From the NCBI GenBank assembly GCA_963815295.1, contig CAWFFZ010000008.1, forward strand, positions 558,001 through 622,000: 64,000 nt of DNA, in the 5' to 3' direction. Shown one piece after another: positions 36,736 to 45,738 of this stretch (the first letter of the stretch is position 1; each line of letters starts with the position of its first letter). Position numbers and translations under genes: made by a program. This DNA is from JACDHG01 sp963815295. Lineage in GTDB: Bacteria > Actinomycetota > Actinomycetes > Propionibacteriales > Nocardioidaceae. Below the pieces are notes generated by a model. That model did not search any database. It worked only from the letters and a program-made list of their open reading frames with translations, and was not told where the DNA came from.

Positions 36736-38316
36736 GTGCCGACCGGCTTGACCTACTCCGTGGCGCTCGACGGTGTGACCGGTCGGGTGGTGACGATCGA
36801 GGCAGACATCAGCGACGGCGTCCCGGGCTGGTCTCTCAGCGGCCTTCCCGATACTTGTGTGGCGGAGGCGCGGGATCGCTGCCGCGCCGCGATGATCAAC
36901 TCCGAGCACAAGTGGCCCGACCGCCGCGTCACCGTGGCCATGTACCCGGCTGATGTGCGCAAAGTCGGATCTCATTACGACCTGGCTATCGCCCTGGCGC
37001 TGATGATGGCCAAGGGTGACCTGCCAGACGATGGCCTCCGGGAGGCGGCGGTGTTCGGCGAGCTGGCGCTCGACGGCCGGCTGCGGGCCGTCCTGGGCGT
37101 TTTGCCGGCCGTCCTCGCGGCCGGTGACGCCGGCCTGACTCGGGTCATCGTGCCCCAGCTGAACGTCGCGGAAGCTCAGCTGGTCCCCGGTATCGAGGTC
37201 GTCGGTGTCCGCTCGTTGCGAGAGTGCGCGGCGCTGCTGTCGGGCTCAGACCTGCCCGAGGACGGCGAGCGGGAGCTGTTGCATGTGTTTGCTGATCCGG
37301 TCATGCGTCCGGGTCTGCGCCGGCCGGACGACGCCGACATGGCCGACATCCGTGGCCAGTCAGAGGCGCGGCGTTGTGTCGAGGTGGCGGCGGCGGGCGG
37401 CCATCACCTCTTCTTGCAGGGACCGCCGGGGTCCGGCAAAACCATGCTGGCTGAGCGGTTCCCGGCTCTGCTGCCCGACCTGGAGCTCGCCGCCGCCATC
37501 GAGGTGAGCAAGATCCACTCGCTGGCAGGTCTGCTCCCGCGCGAGGATCCCCTGCTCTTGCGGCCGCCGTTCCTGGCGCCCAACCACAACGACACGGTTC
37601 CGTCCGTCATCGGAGGCGGCACTCGGGTCATCCGGCCGGGCGCGATCAGCCTGGCGCACCTGGGCTTGCTCTTCCTCGACGAGGCCCCGGAGTTCAAGCC
37701 GACGGTTCATGACGCCCTGCGGCAACCGCTCGAGAGTGGCGTGATCTCGATCCGCCGCGCCGACGGGGCGGCGACATTTCCGGCGAGGTTCCAACTGATC
37801 CTGGCGGCGAACCCGTGCCCCTGCGGAGGCGGCACCCGGCAAGAGTCGTGCGAATGTGTCAAGGCGGTGGTTCGGCGCTACCGACAGCGCATCAGCGGTC
37901 CCGTCCGCGACCGGCTCGACATCGTTCACTCAGTCTTCCCGGTCTCCAGGGCCGAGATGCGCACCCCGGTCGGGCAGGAGTGGACGACAGCCGCCGTGGC
38001 CGCCCGGGTGCAGGATGCTCGGACGCGTCAGCGGATGCGGCTCGTCGGCACACCCTGGGCGACCAACGCCGATGTCCCCGGGTATGAGTTTCGCCGCTTC
38101 TGCCCACTTGACCGCGACGCGATGTCGGGTATCGAGGACGCTGTTGCCGAAGGCAAGCTGACGCAGCGAGGGGCCGACCGAGTGGCGCGGATGGCGTGGA
38201 CCCTTGCCGACCTGGCTGGTGCCGGATCGCCTCGGCCAACCCAGGTCGCCGAGGCCCTGTATCTCCGGTCGGGCGGACTCATCGGTAGGTCCCTTCCTGA
38301 CAGCTGGGTCGCATAG
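36736..38316 (+). CDS. YifB family Mg chelatase-like AAA ATPase (ComM)
   Basis: A 526-residue ComM/YifB helicase linked to natural transformation and branch migration. An N-terminal Lon-like domain (about 1-165) precedes the AAA module with GPPGSGKTMLAERFP (Walker A, about residue 229), LLFLDEAPEFKP (Walker B) and a zinc-site CPCGGG..CEC. GTG start at 36736. It lies between yraN and dprA, the conserved actinobacterial order. Confidence 0.94.
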   Translation: MPTGLTYSVALDGVTGRVVTIEADISDGVPGWSLSGLPDTCVAEARDRCRAAMINSEHKWPDRRVTVAMYPADVRKVGSHYDLAIALALMMAKGDLPDDGLREAAVFGELALDGRLRAVLGVLPAVLAAGDAGLTRVIVPQLNVAEAQLVPGIEVVGVRSLRECAALLSGSDLPEDGERELLHVFADPVMRPGLRRPDDADMADIRGQSEARRCVEVAAAGGHHLFLQGPPGSGKTMLAERFPALLPDLELAAAIEVSKIHSLAGLLPREDPLLLRPPFLAPNHNDTVPSVIGGGTRVIRPGAISLAHLGLLFLDEAPEFKPTVHDALRQPLESGVISIRRADGAATFPARFQLILAANPCPCGGGTRQESCECVKAVVRRYRQRISGPVRDRLDIVHSVFPVSRAEMRTPVGQEWTTAAVAARVQDARTRQRMRLVGTPWATNADVPGYEFRRFCPLDRDAMSGIEDAVAEGKLTQRGADRVARMAWTLADLAGAGSPRPTQVAEALYLRSGGLIGRSLPDSWVA

Positions 38317-38318
38317 CC

Positions 38319-39455
38319 GTGGTGCTCGACCAGGCCGAGCGCGAAGCTCGCATGGTGATGAGCCGACTCGTCGAGCCCGGTGACCTGGACGCGTGCCGGC
38401 TCGTCCACGAGCACTCCGCGAGTGCAGTTCTTCAGCGCCTTCGCGAGCGACATGGCAACACAGCCAAACTTGCCGACTGGGCGGTGCGGATGTCGTCGAC
38501 GAGCCTCGACGAGATCCGGAGCGCCGCCGACGCAGTCCAGGCGAGGTTCATCTGCCCGGGGGATTCCGAGTGGCCGCAACCCCTCGCCGACATCGGGCGG
38601 ATCGACGAGGTCACCACCGACCGGCGCGGCGGGTCACCGTTCGGGCTCTGGGTGCGCGGCCCGTGTGACCTTGCGGCCGACACTCGTCGTGCGGTGGCAC
38701 TGGTGGGGGCTCGAGCCGCCACGGCCTACGGCGAGCACGTGGCCGGCGATCTGGCTGGTGAGTGTGCACTCGCCGGGTTCACCGTCGTCTCCGGTGGGGC
38801 GTATGGCATCGACGCAGCTTCGCATCGCGGGGCGCTGGCATCGGAGCGACCGACCGTCGCGATCCTGGCCGGGGGCGTTGACCGCTTCTACCCATCGGGC
38901 AACACCGTGTTGCTTGAACGAATCGCCGCCTCGGGACTTGTGCTGGCCGAAGCGGCGCCAGGGTGCGCACCGAGCAAGTCCCGGTTCCTCGTCCGCAACC
39001 GCCTCATCGCAGCCCTGAGCCAAGGCGTCGTCATCGTCGAGGCCGCGCTCCGCAGTGGCGCACTCAACACCGCACGCTGGGCGCGCGACCTCAACCGATG
39101 CGTGATGGGTGTCCCAGGCCCTGTCACGTCACAAGCGTCCGCCGGAGTGCACCAGTTGTTACGGCAACCCGAGACAGTCCTCGTCACCGATGCGGCCGAA
39201 GTCGTCGAGCAGCTGTCACCCATTGGCACCGGCTTGGCCGCGGTCAAGTCGGGCGCGACCGCAATCCAGGATCGGCTGGATGCGCGGTCACGCCGGGTGC
39301 TGGATGCCGTGCCTGTCTACAACCCTGCACAGGTTGCCTCGATTGCCGCGGTGGCTGGGATGGCGCACCACGATGTCGCCCGACGCCTGGACGCGTTGCG
39401 GGAGCTTGGCCTGGTGGTTGGCGACGACCGCGGGTGGGCTCTCAACCACGACTGA
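38319..39455 (+). CDS. dprA: DNA-processing protein DprA
   Basis: A 378-residue DprA/Smf that protects incoming single-stranded DNA and loads RecA. The Rossmann core is clear: VALVGARAATAYGEHVA, TVVSGGAYGIDAASHRGAL, AILAGGVDRFYPSGN, RNRLIAALSQGVVIVEA and a C-terminal winged-helix. GTG start two bases after comM. Confidence 0.94.
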   Translation: MVLDQAEREARMVMSRLVEPGDLDACRLVHEHSASAVLQRLRERHGNTAKLADWAVRMSSTSLDEIRSAADAVQARFICPGDSEWPQPLADIGRIDEVTTDRRGGSPFGLWVRGPCDLAADTRRAVALVGARAATAYGEHVAGDLAGECALAGFTVVSGGAYGIDAASHRGALASERPTVAILAGGVDRFYPSGNTVLLERIAASGLVLAEAAPGCAPSKSRFLVRNRLIAALSQGVVIVEAALRSGALNTARWARDLNRCVMGVPGPVTSQASAGVHQLLRQPETVLVTDAAEVVEQLSPIGTGLAAVKSGATAIQDRLDARSRRVLDAVPVYNPAQVASIAAVAGMAHHDVARRLDALRELGLVVGDDRGWALNHD

Positions 39456-39525
39456 CGCCTAGGCAGGGTGACAGCCACGGGCTGTCTTCCGGCTGCGAGC
39501 GGGGTCGGCGTGCGACCATGAATCG

Positions 39526-40464
39526 GTGGCCGTAGATGCACCGGAAACCGACGCTCCTACGTCTTTCGCGGTGCTCCTCGCCGACTACGAACGCCACCTG
39601 AGCAACGAACGAAACCTCACGCCTCACACCGTTCGTGCCTATGTCGGCGACATAGCCGACCTGCTCGAGCACCTCGAGCGCCTCGGCTGTGCAGACCTCG
39701 ATGCAGCCGACGTCCGCGCGCTGCGCAGCTGGTTGGCCAAGCAGCAGACGCTCGGTCGAGCCAGGAGCACCCTCGCCCGGCGAGCCACCGCCGCGCGAGT
39801 CTTCACCGCGTGGGCCGCCTCGACCGGCCGCGCCGGGCGAGATGTCGGTGCCACGCTCAAGAGCCCGAAGCCACAGCGTTCGCTCCCCGCAGCGCTGACG
39901 CCGGAGCAGACCGGTCAGCTCCTTAAGGTCGCGATCGACTTGGCGGCCGAGGGTGACCCGGTGTCGCTACGTGACCTCGCCGTATTGGAGCTGCTCTACG
40001 CCACCGGGATCCGGGTAGGTGAGCTCGTTGGTCTCGACGTCGACGACGTGGACCTTGAGCGTCGCGTGGTCCGGGTGTTCGGCAAGGGACGCAAGGAACG
40101 CTCGGTGCCGTTCGGTGTGCCCGCTGGCGTTGCCGTCGAGGGCTGGGTGAGTCGAGGCCGGCCACATCTCACCGGGGCGGGGAGTGGCGCTGCACTGTTT
40201 GTCGGCATCCGAGGGAAGCGCCTGGACCAGCGGACGGTGCGCTCACTTGTACACCGGCTCGTCGCCGGCGTCGACGGTGCGCCGGACCTCGGTCCACACG
40301 GTCTTCGTCATACTGCGGCGACTCATCTGCTGGCTGGCGGAGCGGATCTGCGCAGCGTGCAAGAGATCCTGGGCCACTCATCTCTCGCGACGACACAGAT
40401 CTACACCCATGTGACGACCGAGCGGCTGCGCAGGGCATACCAGCAGGCTCACCCGCGCGCCTGA
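39526..40464 (+). CDS. xerC: Tyrosine recombinase XerC
   Basis: A 312-residue tyrosine recombinase that resolves chromosome dimers at dif with XerD. The N-terminal SAM-like domain (YERHLSNERNLTPHTVRAY) and the catalytic set are intact: R in TGIRVGEL, K in GKGRKERSVP, HGLRH (H-x-x-R), LGHSS and Tyr in TQIYTHV. GTG start. Its end overlaps the convergent M23 peptidase gene by 16 bases. Confidence 0.93.
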   Translation: MAVDAPETDAPTSFAVLLADYERHLSNERNLTPHTVRAYVGDIADLLEHLERLGCADLDAADVRALRSWLAKQQTLGRARSTLARRATAARVFTAWAASTGRAGRDVGATLKSPKPQRSLPAALTPEQTGQLLKVAIDLAAEGDPVSLRDLAVLELLYATGIRVGELVGLDVDDVDLERRVVRVFGKGRKERSVPFGVPAGVAVEGWVSRGRPHLTGAGSGAALFVGIRGKRLDQRTVRSLVHRLVAGVDGAPDLGPHGLRHTAATHLLAGGADLRSVQEILGHSSLATTQIYTHVTTERLRRAYQQAHPRA

Positions 40465-41144
40465 CGGTGCCGATATCGGGCGCCGGCGAGCAGGGCGACA
40501 CCGCCAGCCACCGCGACGGCATACGGTGCCCGCTCGCGCAGGTCGCCCTCCGTCGAGCCCGGCGTGGCTGATCTCGCAGGCGATCGCGGCCCTGTCGTCT
40601 CCTTGTCGACCACGGAGGTTTCGTCGAGGGGCTTCAGCCGAACTCCTTGCCCGCCCAGCAGCAGGAGTGGGTCGACGTACTCATCCCCACGCCTGGCGCC
40701 CAGGTGCAGACAGGCGCGCGGGGCACAGTGCGACGCGTCCGCGGTCAGGGTGGCAAGGCGGTCTCCCGCTTCCACCTGGTCTCCTTTCGCCAGCTGGGCA
40801 GCGACGGGCTGGTACGTCGACCTGAGCTCTCCGTGGTCAACCACGATCACCCCGCGACCAGCGATCTCACCGGCAAAGGTGACCTCTCCGGCCGCCACGG
40901 CGAAGACGGACTGGCTCACGGCCCCAGCTAGGTCGACGCCACGATGGCCGGGACCGTAATCGGACTCAGGAGCCTCGAAGTCGGCGACCACCCGCGGAGT
41001 CGGCTGAAACGGCCAGTTCCACGAGCCCAGGTCGGGGTCGCCGCCTTCGACCGCCCCTGCCGGAGCGAATTGCAGCACCAATAGCAGCATTGGGAGCGCC
41101 ACGCAGCTGAGCAGGACAGGACGGAGGTACACGGGCGGCGTCAT
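40449..41144 (-). CDS. M23 family metallopeptidase, secreted
   Basis: A 231-residue peptidase with a signal peptide (about 1-30, ending PAGA) and an M23/LytM domain. The zinc site has GHRGVD (HxxxD) and, in place of HLH, CLHLGAR: the first His of the HxH pair is Cys, as in many actinobacterial members, and the metal-binding second His is kept. It may cut peptidoglycan cross-links. A C-terminal membrane helix (YAVAVAGGVALLAGARY) with a basic end could anchor it. ATG at 41144 was chosen because the signal peptide starts there. Confidence 0.82.
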   Translation of the reverse strand: MTPPVYLRPVLLSCVALPMLLLVLQFAPAGAVEGGDPDLGSWNWPFQPTPRVVADFEAPESDYGPGHRGVDLAGAVSQSVFAVAAGEVTFAGEIAGRGVIVVDHGELRSTYQPVAAQLAKGDQVEAGDRLATLTADASHCAPRACLHLGARRGDEYVDPLLLLGGQGVRLKPLDETSVVDKETTGPRSPARSATPGSTEGDLRERAPYAVAVAGGVALLAGARYRHRQARG

Positions 41145-41513
41145 AGCGTCCAGATTCGGCGTGCGGGCCGCCATCGTCCACGCCGGTGCTGCAGCCAGTG
41201 GACAACCTGGCAGCGACGGTGAGCCTGTGGACGCGAGCGGTTGCCGATCGTGGGTTCGATCTGCGGGCGCGATTCCTCTACACTGGCCGGTGCGACCCGT
41301 ATGTACGGGTCGACTTCGCACACTCACAGACCACGGTTTGATCTGCGGGTGTGTGCCTCGGTCTCGAGCAGGGGGTCTCCAAAGCGGAGACGCACTGGTC
41401 GCGTCGGCACACACGTGAGTGTCAGGGTCTCGAACACGAGACGCACAACCGGACCGCGACGCCCCGGCGCCGCACAAACGGTGCTCTTTTCAGAGCACCC
41501 TAGGAGGAACGCC
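41145..41513 (+). promoter_or_regulatory. rpsB promoter and structured leader RNA
   Basis: A 369-base divergent gap with no gene. A promoter TTCGAT (41255-41260)-N18-TACACT (41279-41284) would start near 41291. The leader then shows, in order, a palindrome CGACCCGTA-TG-TACGGGTCG (41293-41312), a long-range stem GTGTGTGCC/GGCACACAC (41349-41357 with 41406-41414) enclosing the hairpin GTCTCC-AAAGC-GGAGAC (41375-41391), the hairpin GTCTCG-AACA-CGAGAC (41427-41442), and GGTGCTCT-TTTC-AGAGCACC (41480-41499) just before the ribosome site TAGGAGGA. All arms are exact. It may control S2 synthesis. Confidence 0.55.
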
Positions 41514-42491
41514 ATGGCCGTCGTGACCATGCGCCAGCTGCTCGAGAGCGGCGTCCACTTCGGGCACCAAACCCGTCGTTGGAACCCGAAGATGAAGCGA
41601 TTCATCATGACCGAGCGCAACGGCATCTACATCATCGACCTGCAGCAGTCCCTGGCCTACATCGACCGCGGCTACGCATTCATCAAGAGTGCCGTCGCCT
41701 CCGGCGGGAACGTGTTGTTCGTCGGCACCAAGAAGCAGGCTCAGCAGGCCATCTCCGAGCAGGCCAAGCGAGTCGGCATGCCCTTCGTCAACCAGCGCTG
41801 GCTCGGCGGCATGCTCACCAACTTCCAGACGGTGCACCAGCGTCTGCAGCGCCTGAAGGAGCTCGAGGAGATCAACTTCGACGATGTGGCTGGCTCCAGC
41901 CGCACCAAGAAGGAGCTTCTCCAGATGCGGCGCGAGCGCGACAAGCTTGACCGCACCCTGGGCGGTATCCGCGACATGGGCCGCGTGCCGGCTGCTGTCT
42001 GGATCGTCGACACCAACAAGGAGCACCTCGCTGTCGATGAGGCCCGCAAGCTCGGCATCCCGATCGTCGCGATTCTCGACAGCAACTGTGACCCCGACAT
42101 GGTCGACTTCCCGATCCCGGGCAACGACGACGCGATCCGCTCCGTCGCTCTGCTCACCCGCGTGGTTGCCGACGCTGTTGCCGAGGGCTTGATGGCCCGC
42201 GCCGGCGTCAAGAGTGGCCAGGAGGCTCCCGGCGAGGAGCTCGGAGCCGAAGAGCCGCTCGCTGAGTGGGAGCGCGAACTGCTCGGTGGCCAGGCAGACA
42301 CGGCTGCTGCTGAGCCAGCAGATGCGACTGCGGCTCCCGAGGCTGCGGCTCCCGAGGCTGCGGCTCCCGAGGCTGCGGCACCCGCCCAGGACGCAGCACC
42401 GGCAACTGAGCCGGAGGTCGTCACGACCGGTGGCGAGCCTGTCCGCGACGACGAGTCACCCACCACCGACGACGACACATCGAAGGGCTGA
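41514..42491 (+). CDS. rpsB: 30S ribosomal protein S2 with acidic tail
   Basis: A 325-residue S2. The ribosomal part (about 1-235) has AVVTMRQLLESGVHFGHQTRRW, MKRFIMTERNGIYIIDL, NQRWLGGMLTNF and IPIVAILDSNCDPDMVDFPI. The tail of about 80 residues is Ala/Glu/Pro-rich and includes three perfect-reading APEAA units from a 15-base tandem repeat (42333-42377). ATG with AGGAGG seven bases upstream. It starts the rpsB-tsf-pyrH-frr-cdsA series. Confidence 0.97.
   Translation: MAVVTMRQLLESGVHFGHQTRRWNPKMKRFIMTERNGIYIIDLQQSLAYIDRGYAFIKSAVASGGNVLFVGTKKQAQQAISEQAKRVGMPFVNQRWLGGMLTNFQTVHQRLQRLKELEEINFDDVAGSSRTKKELLQMRRERDKLDRTLGGIRDMGRVPAAVWIVDTNKEHLAVDEARKLGIPIVAILDSNCDPDMVDFPIPGNDDAIRSVALLTRVVADAVAEGLMARAGVKSGQEAPGEELGAEEPLAEWERELLGGQADTAAAEPADATAAPEAAAPEAAAPEAAAPAQDAAPATEPEVVTTGGEPVRDDESPTTDDDTSKG
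42333..42377 (+). repeat. 15-bp tandem repeat inside rpsB
   Basis: Three identical copies of GCTCCCGAGGCTGCG encode APEAA three times in the S2 tail. The unit is in frame, so copy-number change would alter tail length only. Confidence 0.92.
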
Positions 42492-42521
42492 GTCGCTCAC
42501 TCACCCCCGCACGACGTGCAG

Positions 42522-42540
42522 GCACCGGGCTACCCGGTGC
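42522..42540 (+). other. Hairpin between rpsB and tsf
   Basis: Perfect 8-bp stem GCACCGGG / CCCGGTGC with a CTA loop, 36 bases before the tsf ATG. There is no T run after it, so it may be an attenuator, a processing site or an RNA-stabilising stem rather than a full terminator. Confidence 0.5.
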
Positions 42541-42576
42541 TCCACGTGAACTCAACGCATACGAGAACGGATAGAC

Positions 42577-43395
42577 ATGGCTAGCACCGCAGCAGACGTG
42601 AAGCGTCTGCGGACCGCCACCGGCGCCGGGATTCTGGACTGCAAGAAGGCGCTCGACGAGGCCGGGGGTGACTTCGACAAGGCAGTCGAGATCCTGCGCG
42701 TCAAGGGCTCCGCGAAGGCAGCGAAGCGTGGCGCCGAGCGCACCGCTTCGGCTGGGCTGATCGCCACCAGCGGAGGATCGCTGGTCGAGCTCAACAGCGA
42801 GACCGACTTCGTCGCCAAGTCCGAGCAGTTCATCGCCCTCGCTGACAAGATCGTGGCCGCGGCCGACGCAGCCAAGGCGGGCGATCCCGAGAGCGTCAAG
42901 TCCGCCCAGCTCGACGGCGGGAAGACGGTGGCCGAGGCAATCGAGGACCTCGCTGTCGTCATCGGCGAGAAGATCGAGCTAGGTCGCGTCGCCCACTTCG
43001 AGGGCAACGCGACGGCCTACATGCATCGTCGCGCCACCGACCTGCCACCGGCAGTCGGCGTCCTGGTCGCCTATGCGGGTGACAACGAAGAGGCTGCCCG
43101 CGGCGCCGCGATGCAGATTGCTGCAATGCGTCCGCAGTTCGTGACCCGCGACGACGTCCCGAGTGACATCGTCGACAAGGAGCGCGAGATTGCCGAGGCG
43201 ACGGCCCGCGAGGAGGGCAAGCCAGAGCAGGCATTGCCCAAGATCATCGAGGGTCGAGTCAACGGGTTCTTCAAAGACGTGGTCCTGCTCGAGCAGCCGT
43301 CTGTGCAGGACTCCAAGAAGACCGTCAAGGCAGTGTTGGACGAGTCCGGGGTGACAGTGCACCGCTTTGCGCGGTTCGAGGTCGGCCAAGGCTGA
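42577..43395 (+). CDS. tsf: Translation elongation factor Ts
   Basis: A 272-residue EF-Ts that recharges EF-Tu with GTP. The N-terminal UBA-like domain (VKRLRTATGAGILDCKKALDEAGGDF) and the core motif LNSETDFVAKSEQF are plain, with the two dimerisation-type subdomains following. ATG at 42577. Confidence 0.97.
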   Translation: MASTAADVKRLRTATGAGILDCKKALDEAGGDFDKAVEILRVKGSAKAAKRGAERTASAGLIATSGGSLVELNSETDFVAKSEQFIALADKIVAAADAAKAGDPESVKSAQLDGGKTVAEAIEDLAVVIGEKIELGRVAHFEGNATAYMHRRATDLPPAVGVLVAYAGDNEEAARGAAMQIAAMRPQFVTRDDVPSDIVDKEREIAEATAREEGKPEQALPKIIEGRVNGFFKDVVLLEQPSVQDSKKTVKAVLDESGVTVHRFARFEVGQG

Positions 43396-43452
43396 GCGCC
43401 CTCCCGCCAACAGATAGGGTCGAGGCGGCACATACTGCAACCGAAGGGGCCG

Positions 43453-44199
43453 ATGAGCGTGGGACAGCAACACACCGATTCGGCCCCGTTGGCGTACCAC
43501 CGGGTGCTACTCAAACTGTCAGGTGAGGTCTTCGGCGGTGGCCGGGTCGGTGTCGATCCCGATGTCGTCCACCAGATCGCGCGACAGATCGCTGAGGCGA
43601 GCAGGTCAGGGGTCCAGATCGCCATTGTGCTCGGCGGCGGCAACTTCTTTCGTGGCGCCGAGCTGCAGCAGCGCGGCATGGACCGCGCCCGCGCCGACTA
43701 CATGGGGATGTTGGGCATCGTGATGAACTGCCTGGCCCTTCAGGACTTCCTCGAGAAGCAGGGCATCGAGACGCGCGTCCAGACGGCCATCACGATGGGT
43801 CAGGTCGCCGAGCCCTACATCCCGCGCAGGGCGATCAGGCATCTTGAGAAGGGCCGGGTCGTGATCTTCGGCGCCGGCGCCGGTATGCCGTTCTTCTCGA
43901 CAGACACGGTGGCCGCCCAGCGCGCCCTCGAGACCAAGTGCGACGTCGTCCTGATGGGAAAGAACGGCGTGGATGGCGTCTACACCGCCGACCCGCGTAC
44001 GGACCCGACGGCCACGAAGCTTGACTCGATCACCTACTTCGACGCCCTCCAGCAGGGTTTGCGCGTCGCCGACGCGACGGCGTTCGCAATGTGCATGGAG
44101 AACAAGATGCCGATGATCGTCTTCGGGATGAAGGACGAAGGGGCGATTTCCCGAGTGGTTCAGGGTGAGAAGATCGGGACGTATGTCGGCGTCGGATGA
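43453..44199 (+). CDS. pyrH: Uridylate kinase
   Basis: A 248-residue UMP kinase of the amino-acid kinase fold. YHRVLLKLSGEVFGG, VLGGGNFFRGAEL, DYMGMLGIVMNCLAL and GAGAGMPFFSTDT are diagnostic. It makes UDP for nucleotide and wall precursors and is placed as usual between tsf and frr. ATG at 43453 with GAAGGGG upstream. Confidence 0.96.
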   Translation: MSVGQQHTDSAPLAYHRVLLKLSGEVFGGGRVGVDPDVVHQIARQIAEASRSGVQIAIVLGGGNFFRGAELQQRGMDRARADYMGMLGIVMNCLALQDFLEKQGIETRVQTAITMGQVAEPYIPRRAIRHLEKGRVVIFGAGAGMPFFSTDTVAAQRALETKCDVVLMGKNGVDGVYTADPRTDPTATKLDSITYFDALQQGLRVADATAFAMCMENKMPMIVFGMKDEGAISRVVQGEKIGTYVGVG

Positions 44200-44232
44200 C
44201 CGACCCGACACGACACAGCAGGAGGACACCGC

Positions 44233-44790
44233 GTGATCACCGAAAGCCTCAGCGAGGCCGACCAAAAGATGCGCAAGGCCGTCGAAGTGGCCAAGGACGA
44301 CTTCGCGTCGATCCGCACGGGCCGCGCGCACCCGGCGATGTTCGCCAAGCTGACCGCTGACTACTACGGCACGCCGACGCCGTTCCAGCAGCTTGCGTCG
44401 TTCAGCAATCCAGAGCCCCGCGTCGTCACGATCAACGCCTACGACCAGAAGGCGTTAGCCGCGATCGAGAAGGCAATTCGTGACTCCGACCTCGGTGTCA
44501 ACCCGACCAACACCGGTGAGATGCTGCGCGTGGTGATGCCCGAGCTGACCGAAGAGCGTCGCAAGGAGTACATCAAGCTCGCCAAGGCAAAGGCCGAAGA
44601 CGCGCGCGTATCGGTGCGCAACATCCGCCGCCACGCGAAGCAGACGATGGAGCGAAGCCTCAAGGATGGAGACGTCAGCGAGGACGAGGTTGCCGGCGCC
44701 GAGAAGCGCCTCGACGCGATGACGAAGAAGCATGTCGACGAAATCGACGACCTCTTGAAGCACAAGGAAGCCGAGCTGATCGAGGTCTGA
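44233..44790 (+). CDS. frr: Ribosome recycling factor
   Basis: A 185-residue RRF that, with EF-G, splits post-termination ribosomes. ASIRTGRAHPAMFAKL, YYGTPTPFQQLASF and the C-terminal three-helix bundle (ERRKEYIKLAKAKAEDARV) are typical. GTG start with AGGAGG upstream. Confidence 0.97.
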   Translation: MITESLSEADQKMRKAVEVAKDDFASIRTGRAHPAMFAKLTADYYGTPTPFQQLASFSNPEPRVVTINAYDQKALAAIEKAIRDSDLGVNPTNTGEMLRVVMPELTEERRKEYIKLAKAKAEDARVSVRNIRRHAKQTMERSLKDGDVSEDEVAGAEKRLDAMTKKHVDEIDDLLKHKEAELIEV

Positions 44791-44801
44791 GAAGGCCTTC
44801 G

Positions 44802-45647
44802 ATGTCACCCGATCCCACCGCGCCGCTCCCTACCCCCAGCAGAGCTGGGCGGAATCTACCGGCCTCCATTCTCGTCGCCGTCGCGCTGATCGCGCTGATC
44901 ATCGTTTCCCTCGCGTTCGTCAAGGACTTCTTCCTGTTCGTGGTCGCGGGCGCGATCATGGTCGCCCTCTGGGAGATGGGGAGGGCGTTGGCGAATCACG
45001 GCACGTGGATGCCGATGCTGCCTATGCACGTGGGCGCGGTTGGCATGATCTTCGGCGCCTACTACGGCGGCCCCGAGGTACTCGTGGTCGTGCTGGCAGG
45101 GACAGTGCTGGCGTCGATTCTGTGGCGGATGCCGCGTGGCCAGGAGGGGTTCGTCAAGGACGTCACCGGCACCGTCTTCTGCCTCGTCTATGTGCCGTTC
45201 CTGGCGTCGTTCGTCGCTTTATTGCTTACGGCAGACGACGGCATCCGACGGGTGATGACGTTCATCGCCGTCACTATTGCATCCGACATCGGCGGCTACG
45301 CAGTGGGCGTGTTGTTCGGGAAGCATCCGATGGCTCCGGTCATTAGCCCGAAGAAGTCCTGGGAAGGCTTTGCAGGCTCGGTCGCTGCGTCGATGGGGGC
45401 GGGAGTCCTGTGCCTGGTGTTTCTCGTCGAGCGCGAATGGTGGGTGGGGCTTGTGCTTGGCGCCATCACTGCGGTCGCAGCAACCTTGGGTGACCTTGCC
45501 GAGTCAATGATCAAGCGAGATCTAGGGATTAAGGATATGAGCCAGATTCTTCCCGGGCATGGCGGAATCATGGACCGACTCGACTCCCTGCTCGCCTCGG
45601 TCTCTGTGGTCTGGCTGGTGCTCTACTTCCTGCTGCCGGCGGTATGA
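44802..45647 (+). CDS. cdsA: Phosphatidate cytidylyltransferase
   Basis: A 281-residue membrane enzyme that forms CDP-diacylglycerol from phosphatidate and CTP. Several membrane helices and the C-terminal signature SPKKSWEGFAGS ... KRDLGIKDMSQILPGHGGIMDRLDSL are present. ATG eleven bases after frr. In relatives rlmN follows directly; here a block of about 4.4 kb lies between. Confidence 0.95.
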   Translation: MSPDPTAPLPTPSRAGRNLPASILVAVALIALIIVSLAFVKDFFLFVVAGAIMVALWEMGRALANHGTWMPMLPMHVGAVGMIFGAYYGGPEVLVVVLAGTVLASILWRMPRGQEGFVKDVTGTVFCLVYVPFLASFVALLLTADDGIRRVMTFIAVTIASDIGGYAVGVLFGKHPMAPVISPKKSWEGFAGSVAASMGAGVLCLVFLVEREWWVGLVLGAITAVAATLGDLAESMIKRDLGIKDMSQILPGHGGIMDRLDSLLASVSVVWLVLYFLLPAV

Positions 45648-45738
45648 CGCGCGCTCGCCAGCCGCGCAGAGCCACCTTCGGGTTCGTGGCCATCACGACC
45701 ACGTTGCTGACGTACTCGGAGCCGTTCCAGTCCCCTCG

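Noticed and set aside
41195..41240. DnaA-box-like GTGGACAA and TGTGGACG near the rpsB promoter
   Set aside because: Only partial matches to TTGTCCACA, few in number and without an AT-rich region or dnaA/dnaN nearby, so not an origin.
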